64,000 nt of DNA from CAWICD01 sp052267165 (GTDB taxonomy: Bacteria; Vulcanimicrobiota; Vulcanimicrobiia; Vulcanimicrobiales; Vulcanimicrobiaceae): NCBI GenBank assembly GCA_052267165.1, contig JBKQHO010000027.1, positions 35,891 to 99,890 of the forward strand, written 5' to 3'. The position numbers were made by a program, and so were the translations under genes. A model generated the notes under the pieces. It was not told the DNA's origin. It saw only the letters and a list, made by a program, of their open reading frames with translations, and did not search any database. This document shows, piece by piece, positions 40,221 through 48,186 of this stretch (position 1 is the stretch's first letter; every line of letters starts with the position of its first letter).

Positions 40221-41557
40221 GCTGGAAGGCCCTGCGTCTCCCACCAGCCGGGTTCCTCCGGCAGCGGCACCGCTTCGCCGCGCACCAGCGCCCGCACGGC
40301 CTCGGCGACGGCGCTCTCTCGCGGCTGCCCGTGCGGGCCGGCGAACGTGAAGACGCCGTCCTCGCGATAGTCTTCACGCCGGCGCAAAAGCGAGTCCCAA
40401 TCGACCATGCCGAAAGCGGCCCACAACCCGAACATCCGCACGGACAGTCCTTCGCGCGCGAGCGCGGTCAGATCGGCGTGGCGCTGCAGCAGCCAGCGCA
40501 CGCGCGCGCGCTCGCCGGCGTTCACGTGCACCTCGCTGAGTCCGAACGGCAAACCCAAGCGCTGCGCCGCCGCGCGCAACAGCGGTCGCGGCAAGAGCGT
40601 TCCGGGCGCGAGCTCGACGCGAGCCCGGTTCGTGGTGCGGCCGCCGGCGTCGACGCCGAGCATGCGCTCGGAGTTCGGATAGTAGTTCCAGCCGATCAGA
40701 TTCGGTGCGTTCGCGTGGGCGGCGACGCGCGCGAGCCGTTCGGCGGGAACGCCGGCGGTCTCGACCAGGTACGCGTACAGCGCGTGGCCGGGCACGACGC
40801 GGCCCATCACGAGCTCGACCGAAAGGTACATTCGCTCCCGCTTGTGCGCGACGAACGCCTCGACGCGCGGATCGAGCGCGGTGAAGCTTTGCAGATCCTC
40901 GGTGATGACGAACTCGGCGCGCGGCGCGTGCGCGCGAATCGCCTCCATCGCGAGCAGCATCCCGAGCGCTTCGTTGACGAGCGCCGTGCCGAAGGCGGTG
41001 TCGTCGTCGATCCGGTTGGGATACCAGTGACCGTACAGCGTCGAGAAGCGCGCGGTCGTCAGCGGCTCGTTGATCGGCGTCCAGCGGCGCACCCACGGAA
41101 AGGCCGCCGCGATCGCACCCGCATACGCGGCGAGCTTTTCGGGAAAACCGGGGTCGAGCAGGCTCGTCGACGGCGGTCCGCTGCCGTGGTGCAGCAGCGT
41201 TACCACCGGCTCGATGCCCGCCGCGCGCAACGTCTCGAGCCGGCGCCGCACCCATTCGAGCGACGGCCGGGACGGGTCGCCCGGCGCCGTCTTCTCCCAC
41301 AGCACCGGATAGCGCGTCGCCGCGACGCCGAGCGAAGCGAGCAGCGCGACGTCGTCCGCGCGCGCTTCGTGTCCGGTCTCGGCGAGCTGATCGCGGTACG
41401 TCGACGCGTCGATGCGCGCGACGGTCGGCTCCGGCGACGCCCAGATCTCGAAGGGAAGAATGCCGGCGCTAGTCTCCCGTTTCAGAGGTTCGTTGCATAA
41501 GTCGCGAGTGGATTTTTGCCCGTATCGAGGAGCGAGGAGCGTGGAATGACGAGGCAT
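40217..41557 (-). CDS. Glycoside hydrolase family 1-like protein
   Basis: About 446 aa. FEIWASPEPTVARID, HEARADDVALLASLGVAATRYPVLWEKTAP, TPINEPL (acid/base Glu) and WNYYPNSERML match GH1-like proteins found beside glycosyltransferases. The nucleophile region may be FGLSEVHVNAGE. The family homology begins about residue 33; the only in-frame ATG is at 41557, inside the inverted-repeat element, so the first about 30 residues come from that insertion. Coupled to the glycosyltransferase by ATGA. Confidence 0.8.
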   Translation of the reverse strand: MPRHSTLLAPRYGQKSTRDLCNEPLKRETSAGILPFEIWASPEPTVARIDASTYRDQLAETGHEARADDVALLASLGVAATRYPVLWEKTAPGDPSRPSLEWVRRRLETLRAAGIEPVVTLLHHGSGPPSTSLLDPGFPEKLAAYAGAIAAAFPWVRRWTPINEPLTTARFSTLYGHWYPNRIDDDTAFGTALVNEALGMLLAMEAIRAHAPRAEFVITEDLQSFTALDPRVEAFVAHKRERMYLSVELVMGRVVPGHALYAYLVETAGVPAERLARVAAHANAPNLIGWNYYPNSERMLGVDAGGRTTNRARVELAPGTLLPRPLLRAAAQRLGLPFGLSEVHVNAGERARVRWLLQRHADLTALAREGLSVRMFGLWAAFGMVDWDSLLRRREDYREDGVFTFAGPHGQPRESAVAEAVRALVRGEAVPLPEEPGWWETQGLPA

Positions 41558-41658
41558 TTGCCTCTCCCCGAAGCGGAGCGGAGGGGGAGACGAGCGACGA
41601 CGAGACGGGTGAAAAGCCGCCCCGAACTATGTGACGAATCTCTGGAACGGGACACTAG
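41469..41658. mobile_element. 190-bp MITE-like inverted-repeat element
   Basis: Both ends read inward CTAGT-TCCCGTT-CAGAG-TTCGT and continue as an imperfect inverted repeat of about 55 bp, ending in TTTT--CCCGT-TCG. CTAG borders both ends, as a duplicated target or the element's own termini. The centre contains a GC-rich palindrome (CTCCCC...GGGGAG) and no coding frame. It lies between lysE and the GH1-like gene; the CTAG at 41655 also forms the lysE stop. Confidence 0.75.
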
Positions 41659-42281
41659 GGAAGCGCGACCCGCGCGCCGAGCGCGACAAAGATCGTGCCC
41701 GTCAGGTACCGCTCGACGCGCTGCACGGTCGGATTGCGGCGGCGCCAGGCGTCGAACGTTCCGCCCGCGAGTGCGACAGCCGAGAGCACGACGGCCGCAG
41801 TCGCGTACCACATGAGCCCGAGCTCCGCGATCTGCGCGCCGACGTAACCGCGCGACGGCTCGACGAACTGCGGCAGAAAGGCCAGCACGAACAGCGCGAC
41901 CTTCGGATTGAGCACGTTGGTGATGAAGCCTTGCACGAACGGGGCCGAAGCGCTGGTCGCCTCCGTCGCCCGCGGCATCGCCTGCGCAGCCTTCTCGCGA
42001 CCCAGCAAGGTGCGCAAACCGAGATAGATGAGATACGCGGCGCCCTCGTATTTCACGATCGAGAACAGGAACGCCGAACGCACGAGCAAAGCCGACAGCC
42101 CGATCGCGGCCGCGCCGATGTGGATCGTGCCGCCGGAGATGATCCCGGCCACGGCGACCAGCCCGCGGCGCGCTCCGCCGCGGGCGCTCTGCGCCAGCAC
42201 GAAGAGCATGTCCGGACCCGGCGCGAACGTGATCGCCAGCATCGCGGGCACGAACAGAATCAGGGCGTGGGCATCGAGCAT
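41655..42281 (-). CDS. LysE/RhtB family exporter
   Basis: A membrane protein of 208 aa with about six spans. ITFAPGPDMLFVLAQSARGGARRGLVAVAGI is the LysE/RhtB signature and FVQGFITNVLNPKVALFVLAFLPQF the second conserved block. It exports amino acids or homoserine lactones; the substrate is unknown. Its stop is formed by the end of the inverted-repeat element. Follows folK-folE2 by 7 bp. Confidence 0.92.
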   Translation of the reverse strand: MLDAHALILFVPAMLAITFAPGPDMLFVLAQSARGGARRGLVAVAGIISGGTIHIGAAAIGLSALLVRSAFLFSIVKYEGAAYLIYLGLRTLLGREKAAQAMPRATEATSASAPFVQGFITNVLNPKVALFVLAFLPQFVEPSRGYVGAQIAELGLMWYATAAVVLSAVALAGGTFDAWRRRNPTVQRVERYLTGTIFVALGARVALP

Positions 42282-42288
42282 CCTGCGC

Positions 42289-43767
42289 TCAGGTTACGAC
42301 GGGCGACGGGCGCGTGCCTAGCCAGCCGGCGAGGTCGGTCTTGTTTCCGTCGTAGGCGCCGCCGCCCAACTCGCGGCGCAATTCGCCGAACGTTCCGAAG
42401 GCCTCGGCGAACGCGTCGTGCTTGTGGATCGACTCGTAGTTGACTTGCGAGGCGAGGATGAACGTCTCGTCGGGGAAGTCCGCGTAGACGTCGAGCGCGC
42501 GCCCCATGATGCCGCGCACCACGTCTTCGACGAATTTGGGATTGTGGTGGGCTTTGTTGACGATGAAGAACTCGTCGGGCCGCTTGAGCAGGTCGTAGGT
42601 CTCGCTCGACATCGAGTTCTCGACGATCTCGACGAGGTCTTCGGCTTTGATCTCGACGTCGCGGCCGTTCGTCGTGCCGAGCAAGATCGCGCCGCGACCG
42701 CGCTGATTGTGAGTGGCGACCGGCAGCGCGTCGAGCGCGCGGTTCGCTTCCGCTTCGCTGAAGCCGGCTTCGAGCAGCTCGCCCAGGCTGTGCTCGCGGA
42801 CCATCAGCTGCGCGCACGGGCAGGCCGTCATGCCTTCGGCCTCGATGCCGACGACGCGGCGCACGCCCTCGTGGTCCGCGTGCGCGATGCCGACCAGCGC
42901 GTAGGTCTCCTCGCCCCGCTTGCCGCTGACCGGCGTCCAGCGCTCCAAGCCGAACTCGGCGCGCAAGCGAACGTCGGCCCGCAGCGCCTTTTGCGAGTCG
43001 ACGATCTCGCGCGCTATCAGCGTGACGACGTCTTCGATGCGGCCGGGCTGCTCGCGCCGGCCCAGCACTTCGAGCGTCGCTTCTTCAAGCAGTTCCGAAA
43101 AGCGCGACATGTGCACGCCGGCCTTATCGGGCGCAAGGTCGGCGACCATCGAGAACACGCCGTTGAAGACGGTCTCGCGCCCGTCCACGTTGAGGTGCAC
43201 GATGCGCTTGACGCTCGAGACGCCCGCCCGGTTGATCGAGAGCTTGACGTCGGGCTCTTCTTCCTGCCGGTTCGCGAAGAAGTGCAGCGAACGGGTCTTC
43301 TTCACGATTCCCTTCGCACCGGCGGAGGCGGCCAACGCGCCGACGGTCAGCCGTGTTGCGGGGTCGACGAAGTCGCCCGCGATCTCGGCGAGCGGGATCA
43401 GATTGAACGAGCGGTGCGCCAGATAGGCGTGCGGCACCTCGAAGCGCCCGAAGTCGCCGACCAGGTCGTCGATGTAGAGGATGTCGATGTCGATCGGGCG
43501 CGCCGCCAGCGGGGTCGCGCGCTGCCGCCCGACGGCCGTCTCGACCCGGCGCAGCGCCGCTTCGAGCGCGAGCGGCTCGAGCGAGGTCGCCAGCCGGACC
43601 GCGACGTTGAGGAAGGCCGGCCCGGCGACGCCGGCCTGCGGCTGGGTCTCATAGTACGAGGAGACCGCCTCAACCCGCCCGTGCGCGCGCAGCTTCTGCA
43701 ACGCCTGCAAGATGTTGCCTTGCCGGTCTCCCAGATTGGAGCCGATCCCCAGATACACGGTGTGCAT
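42289..43767 (-). CDS. Fused HPPK (FolK) and GTP cyclohydrolase FolE2/MptA
   Basis: Residues 1-155 are 6-hydroxymethyl-dihydropterin pyrophosphokinase: LGIGSNLGDRQGN, FLNVAVRL, RPIDIDILYID and VPHAYLAHRSF. Residues 175-492 are a type IB/MptA GTP cyclohydrolase: NGVFSMVADLAPDKAGVHMSRFSE, GMTACPCAQLMVREHS with the catalytic Cys, and NKAHHNPKFVEDVVRG. So one protein makes dihydroneopterin-type product and activates its hydroxymethyl derivative; FolB is not in the fusion. With folP at 45637 it forms a folate cluster. Confidence 0.92.
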   Translation of the reverse strand: MHTVYLGIGSNLGDRQGNILQALQKLRAHGRVEAVSSYYETQPQAGVAGPAFLNVAVRLATSLEPLALEAALRRVETAVGRQRATPLAARPIDIDILYIDDLVGDFGRFEVPHAYLAHRSFNLIPLAEIAGDFVDPATRLTVGALAASAGAKGIVKKTRSLHFFANRQEEEPDVKLSINRAGVSSVKRIVHLNVDGRETVFNGVFSMVADLAPDKAGVHMSRFSELLEEATLEVLGRREQPGRIEDVVTLIAREIVDSQKALRADVRLRAEFGLERWTPVSGKRGEETYALVGIAHADHEGVRRVVGIEAEGMTACPCAQLMVREHSLGELLEAGFSEAEANRALDALPVATHNQRGRGAILLGTTNGRDVEIKAEDLVEIVENSMSSETYDLLKRPDEFFIVNKAHHNPKFVEDVVRGIMGRALDVYADFPDETFILASQVNYESIHKHDAFAEAFGTFGELRRELGGGAYDGNKTDLAGWLGTRPSPVVT

Positions 43768-43883
43768 GTTCCTCCGTAGACCGGCGAACCGCTCCGGTTG
43801 GTTCCGCAGCCCGTCAGCCCGCGCCCAGATCGCCGGGCGCGGCGCAGCATGCCGGACCTCGAAACGGGTAAAAGCCGCTTGAG

Positions 43884-45137
43884 ATGAGCACGCACGCCGG
43901 CGCCCCCAACACGCTCAGGGCTCGCTGTTGTATCGCGGGCGGGGGGCCGGCCGGCGTCATGCTGGGCTTCCTGCTGGCGCGCGCCGGGATCGGGGTCGTC
44001 GTCCTCGAGAAGCACAAGGACTTCTTCCGCGACTTCCGCGGCGACACGATCCACCCGTCGACCCTCGAGCTGATGCACGAGTTGGGACTGCTGGACGAGT
44101 TCCTGAAGGTGCCGCACCAAGAAGTTCGCGAGCTTGGAGCGCAGATCGGCGACTCGTTCCTGCGCGTCGCCGACTTCACGCATCTGCCCACGGTCTGCAA
44201 GTTCATCGCGCTGATGCCGCAGTGGGATTTCTTGAACTTCCTTGCGGAGCGCGGCCGGCACTACGCCGGCTTCGAGCTGCGCACCGAAGCCGAGGTGACG
44301 GATCTGCTCTTCGACGGCGAGCGCGTGGCCGGCGTGCGCGCGACGACGCCGCACGGGCCGCTCGACGTTCGCGCCGATCTGGTCGTCGGTGCCGACGGAC
44401 GGCACTCCGTGGTGCGCGCGAAGGGTGGGCTCAAGGTGACGGAGATCGGAGCGCCGATCGACGTTTTGTGGATGCGTGTCTCCCGTAGGCCCGACGATCC
44501 CGGTCAGACGTTCGGCCGCGTCAACCTCGGCAAGGTTCTCATCATGATCAACCGCGAGGACTACTGGCAGTGCGCGTTCGTGATCCGCAAAGGTGGCTTC
44601 GACGGCATCCGCAAGCGCGGCCTACCGGCCTTCCGCGACGAAGTGGCGGCGCTCGCGCCGTTTCTCCGCGAGCGGCTGGAAGAATTGCGCGATTGGGACG
44701 ACGTCAGTCTGTTGACGGTCGCCGTCGACCGGCTCGAGCGCTGGTACCGCCCCGGTCTGCTGTGCATAGGCGACGCCGCGCACGCCATGTCCCCGGTCGG
44801 CGGCGTCGGCATCAATCTCGCGATTCAAGACGCGGTCGCCGCCGCCAACATCCTCGTTCCGGCCTTTGCGAAGGCGCGCGTCGGCGTGGCCGCGCTGCGC
44901 GCCGTCCAGCGCCGCCGCGCGTTTCCCGCCGCGCTCACGCAGTGCCTGCAGGTGCTCGTCCAGGAGCGCATGTTGAGCCGGGTGCTCGGAAGCGACGGAC
45001 GTCCCAGCACGCCGCCGCTCCCACTACGGCTCATCGACCGGTGGCCTTTCCTGCGACGCTTCCCGGCATTTGCCGTCGGAATCGGCCCTCGTCCCGAGCA
45101 CATCCGGACCCGTGAGGCCGGTAGTTCACAGCTGTAG
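43884..45137 (+). CDS. FAD-dependent aromatic monooxygenase
   Basis: 417 aa, group A flavoprotein hydroxylase. CCIAGGGPAGVMLGFLLARAG is the GxGxxG motif, DLVVGADGRHSVVR the DG motif, and GLLCIGDAAHAMSPVGGVGINLAIQDAV the GD motif. It hydroxylates an aromatic or polyketide-like substrate with NAD(P)H. It is divergent from folK-folE2, and no catabolic partner is adjacent. Confidence 0.9.
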   Translation: MSTHAGAPNTLRARCCIAGGGPAGVMLGFLLARAGIGVVVLEKHKDFFRDFRGDTIHPSTLELMHELGLLDEFLKVPHQEVRELGAQIGDSFLRVADFTHLPTVCKFIALMPQWDFLNFLAERGRHYAGFELRTEAEVTDLLFDGERVAGVRATTPHGPLDVRADLVVGADGRHSVVRAKGGLKVTEIGAPIDVLWMRVSRRPDDPGQTFGRVNLGKVLIMINREDYWQCAFVIRKGGFDGIRKRGLPAFRDEVAALAPFLRERLEELRDWDDVSLLTVAVDRLERWYRPGLLCIGDAAHAMSPVGGVGINLAIQDAVAAANILVPAFAKARVGVAALRAVQRRRAFPAALTQCLQVLVQERMLSRVLGSDGRPSTPPLPLRLIDRWPFLRRFPAFAVGIGPRPEHIRTREAGSSQL

Positions 45138-45306
45138 CGACGAGAGGTCGGCGAGCGCACTCCGGCCGAGCGGCGTGAGCCGAACGGCACGGCCGGCGCT
45201 CGCGGGCTCGATCCAGCCGTTCGCGAAGAACCGCTCGCAAATCGCCGCGCCGAGCGCGCCGGCAAGATGCGGGCGCCGCTCCGTCAACGTCGCGCTGGCC
45301 AGGATG
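45126..45306 (-). pseudogene. ArsR-family regulator, C-terminal fragment
   Basis: TERRPHLAGALGAAICERFFANGWIEPASAGRAVRLTPLGRSALADL is the C-terminal end of an ArsR-type winged helix. The DNA-binding half is absent; the frame runs into the start of an MFS remnant on the other strand. It is a broken gene. Confidence 0.7.
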
Positions 45307-45650
45307 GGCGACGAACTGCGAACAAACGCAGTGGGTCGTCGACGCCTACGCGCTGACCTTCGCATCGCTGCTCCTGTCGACCGGCTCGCTCGGCGACCGA
45401 GTCGGGGCTCGCAAAGTCTTCATCGCCGGCTTCACAACTTTTGCAGCGGCTTCGCTGGGTTGCGGCCTTGCGCCGAACGCCTGTGTTGCTGATCGTCACA
45501 CGCATGGCGCAAGGCGTCGGCGCCGCGCTGATGCTGCCGCCCTCGTTCGCGCTGCTGAATCACGCCTTTCACGGCGAGGGCACCGCGGGCTCGCGCGATC
45601 GGCCTCTGGACCGCCGCCGGCGGCGTAGCGACTAGTCTAGGCTTGTGACG
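45307..45650 (+). pseudogene. MFS (DHA2-type) transporter remnant with frameshifts
   Basis: Reading in three frames gives EQTQWVVDAYALTFASLLLS, GSLGDRVGARKVFIAGF (motif A), then VLLIVTRMAQGVGAALMLPP (motif C), then IGLWTAAGGVATSLG. Two frame changes at about 45478 and 45585 and missing ends show a fossil of a drug-efflux transporter. Its end overlaps the folP stop region. Confidence 0.8.
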
Positions 45651-46854
45651 GTGCGGCGGGCGTGCTCGGCATCGCGGCGGCGATGGCGATGCGCTCGCGA
45701 TTGGGCTTCGTCACCGCGCCGAGCATGGTCGCCAGCTCGACGGTCTCGGCGACGTCGTGCACGCGCACCAGAACCGCGCCGGCAAGGATGCCGAGCGCCG
45801 CCGTCGCGAGCGATGGAACGAGCAACTCCTTCGCGGGCCGGTTGAAGACACGGCCGATGAAGCTCTTGCGGCTGGCTGCGAACAAAATCGGGTAGCCGAG
45901 CGAGCGCAGGTCGCCGAAGCGCTCCAGAATCTCGAGATCGGTCCGCGGCTCCTTGCCGAACTCGAGTCCGGGGTCGACCGCGATCGAGTCCCGCGCGACC
46001 CCCGCCGCGGTTGCGTGTTCCGTGCGCTCGCGCAGAAAGGCGATGATCTCGGACAGCGCGTCGTCGTAGCGGTACTCCGGCGCGCGCACGTTGAGCTTCC
46101 CTTTGAGGTGCATGACGACGAGGGCCGCATCGTAGCTTGCGACGACCCCGGCGAGCCGTTCGTCGGCGAGCCCGCTGCAGTCGTTGATGAGGTCGGCGCC
46201 GGCGGCGAGCGCGCCTTCGGCGACGCCGCTCTTGAAGGTGTCGATCGAGAGCGGCACGCCGATGCCGTCGCGCACGAGCGCTTCGACGACGGGGACGACG
46301 CGGGCGCGTTCCTCGTCCTCCGCGACGCGTGGGTTCCAATGCGCGTACGATTGACCGCCGATGTCGATGAGGTCGGCACCGAGCGCGACCAGTTCGTGAG
46401 CACGCCGGCGCGCGTGGTCGACGCCGCTGTACCGGCCTCGATCGTAGAACGAGTCCGGCGTCACGTTGAGGATCGCCATCACGCGCGCACGTTCGGAAAG
46501 GTCGAGCCGGTAGCGGCGCAGGCGCAAACCGGCCGCCCGCGAGCGGTCGGCGTCGAGCGCGCGGAGCAGTTCGAGCGCGACGTCGCGGGCCGGCGCTGCG
46601 GCCTGCTCGGCGACGCTCGCAAGCACGCTGCGGCGCGCGATCGCGATCAAACGCCGCTCGTCGAGCCGCGCAAAGGCCCCCGCCGCGCTCAGCGCCGTTG
46701 CAAGCTCCGCGGCGCCTGCGGGCGGAGCGTCGAGCACGAGCACGGGCACGTCGGCGAGATCGCGCGCCGTCCGCGCCGCGTCGGGCGGCAAGTATTCAGA
46801 GAGCCGGCCGGCCGGATCGGCGCCGGCTTCGAACGTCAGTCTGCGAGCGTTCAG
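45637..46854 (-). CDS. folP: Dihydropteroate synthase, long form
   Basis: Joins pABA to the pterin. The TIM-barrel core starts at MAILNVTPDSFYDRGRY, with GADLIDIGGQSYAHWNP, VPLSIDTFKSGVAEGAL and FAASRKSFIGRVF. An N-terminal region of about 130 residues precedes it, as in some Firmicutes and Chloroflexi FolP. The start is uncertain: no ATG or GTG is well placed; a CTG at 46854 near the tlpA stop is the best guess, and the open frame extends further up. The reaction core is not in doubt. Confidence 0.88.
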   Translation of the reverse strand: MNARRLTFEAGADPAGRLSEYLPPDAARTARDLADVPVLVLDAPPAGAAELATALSAAGAFARLDERRLIAIARRSVLASVAEQAAAPARDVALELLRALDADRSRAAGLRLRRYRLDLSERARVMAILNVTPDSFYDRGRYSGVDHARRRAHELVALGADLIDIGGQSYAHWNPRVAEDEERARVVPVVEALVRDGIGVPLSIDTFKSGVAEGALAAGADLINDCSGLADERLAGVVASYDAALVVMHLKGKLNVRAPEYRYDDALSEIIAFLRERTEHATAAGVARDSIAVDPGLEFGKEPRTDLEILERFGDLRSLGYPILFAASRKSFIGRVFNRPAKELLVPSLATAALGILAGAVLVRVHDVAETVELATMLGAVTKPNRERIAIAAAMPSTPAAPSQA

Positions 46855-46859
46855 GCGCG

Positions 46860-47375
46860 CTATCTTTCTGCGACGAGTGCCTTGATGGTGCTGTCGACGA
46901 GCTCGTCCTGCGAATCGCCGACCACCGTCTTGCGCAGACGACCGTGACGATCGAAGATCAGTTGTGTCGGCCAGGCGTCGACCCCGTAGGCGTTCCAGAT
47001 CGCGAAGCCGTTGTCGATCGCGACGGGCCACACGATGCCTTGCGTCCGCAGATTCTCGACCACGTTCGCGCGGTCTTTCTCGTAAGGCGTCTCGGGGCTG
47101 TGTACGCCCACGATCGCGACGTCGTTGGAATCCTCGCGGTAGAGCGCCTTGAGGTTCGGCGTGACGTTCTTGCAGTTGATGCAGCCGAAGGTGAACACGT
47201 CGACCACCACGACCTTGCCCGCGAGGCCGGCCGCCGTGGCCGGCTCGTTGACCCAGCCTTCGGCCGCGTGCAGCACGGGCGCGAGCGTCGCGGTCTGGGC
47301 GGCCGGCGTTTGCGAGAAGGGCATGAGCATGGCGAGCACCGCACAGAACGAGGTGCCGAATCGAAGATATTTCAT
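46860..47375 (-). CDS. TlpA/DipZ-like periplasmic thioredoxin
   Basis: 171 aa with a signal peptide (FCAVLAMLMPFS). FTFGCINCKNVTPNLKALY carries the CINC redox motif, and WPTQLIFDRHGRLRKTVVG the cis-Pro. The VHSPETPYEKD segment is typical of the DipZ-like group. It likely reduces or transfers disulfides in the periplasm, for example in cytochrome maturation. The start overlaps the crp stop (ATGA). Confidence 0.88.
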   Translation of the reverse strand: MKYLRFGTSFCAVLAMLMPFSQTPAAQTATLAPVLHAAEGWVNEPATAAGLAGKVVVVDVFTFGCINCKNVTPNLKALYREDSNDVAIVGVHSPETPYEKDRANVVENLRTQGIVWPVAIDNGFAIWNAYGVDAWPTQLIFDRHGRLRKTVVGDSQDELVDSTIKALVAER

Positions 47376-48049
47376 AGCGTAAGCAGCTCGGATTTGGGAA
47401 GCATGATGAAGCGTCCGTCGGTGGTGATGCGCCCCGCTTTGACGAGATTCGACAGCTCGAGCGAGACCGTCTCGCGCGTGCTGCCGATCAGCGAGGCGAT
47501 GTCGGCGTGCGTCAGCCGCAGCTCGAGCGTCACGCCTTCGGGGGTGGACTTACCGTGCTCGGCGGCGAGCCGCTTGAAGAGGTGCATGAGCCGGTCAGGG
47601 ACCTTGGCATAGGCGAGATCTTCCATCGTCGCCGAGGCGTCGTCGAGCCGTTCGCTGAGGATCTTGGCGACGTTGAGCGCCAGCTGCGGATTGCGCGAGA
47701 GCAGCGCGAACAGGTCGTCGGCCTTGGCCGTGCAGAGCAGACACTCTTCCATGCAGACGGCGACCGTCATGCGCGTGGCCTGGTCGAACAGCGTCTCCTC
47801 GCCGAAGATGTCGCCCGCCCCGAGGACCGCGACCGTCACTTCCTTCCCGTCCGGCGTTAGCCGCGCGATCTTCACCTTGCCACGCTTGACGAGGTAGACC
47901 AGTCGCGTCGGGTCGCCTTGGTCGAAGACCATCGAGCGTTTAGGGAAGATGGTCGTCTTGAAGATGTGCTCGCAGTTCTCGATCGACTCATCGGTCGCTT
48001 GCGCGAACAGCCGGTTCTGCTTGAGATACCAGACCTTGTTTTCCGTCAT
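47372..48049 (-). CDS. Crp/Fnr-family regulator
   Basis: About 225 aa from the ATG at 48049; one at 48130 is in frame. The cyclic-nucleotide fold is well kept (DPTRLVYLVKRGKVKIARLTPDGKEV, GAGDIFGEETLFDQATRMTVAV). The recognition helix THADIASLIGSTRETVSLELSNLVKAG has RETV but Leu where the second Arg of Crp sits, unlike the puf-linked Crp. It is coupled to tlpA and may control it. Confidence 0.9.
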   Translation of the reverse strand: MTENKVWYLKQNRLFAQATDESIENCEHIFKTTIFPKRSMVFDQGDPTRLVYLVKRGKVKIARLTPDGKEVTVAVLGAGDIFGEETLFDQATRMTVAVCMEECLLCTAKADDLFALLSRNPQLALNVAKILSERLDDASATMEDLAYAKVPDRLMHLFKRLAAEHGKSTPEGVTLELRLTHADIASLIGSTRETVSLELSNLVKAGRITTDGRFIMLPKSELLTL

Positions 48050-48186
48050 GCCGTTCCCGCCTCGCGCCGTTCGTTCGGCGCGAGCCCCAAGCTCACCATA
48101 GGCCGCGACCAGCGCGTTGACGTCCGTCATCCACCGATCCTAAGCGAAGCTCCGGTCCGAGGGCGGTAAGCCGGCTCACATCGGCC

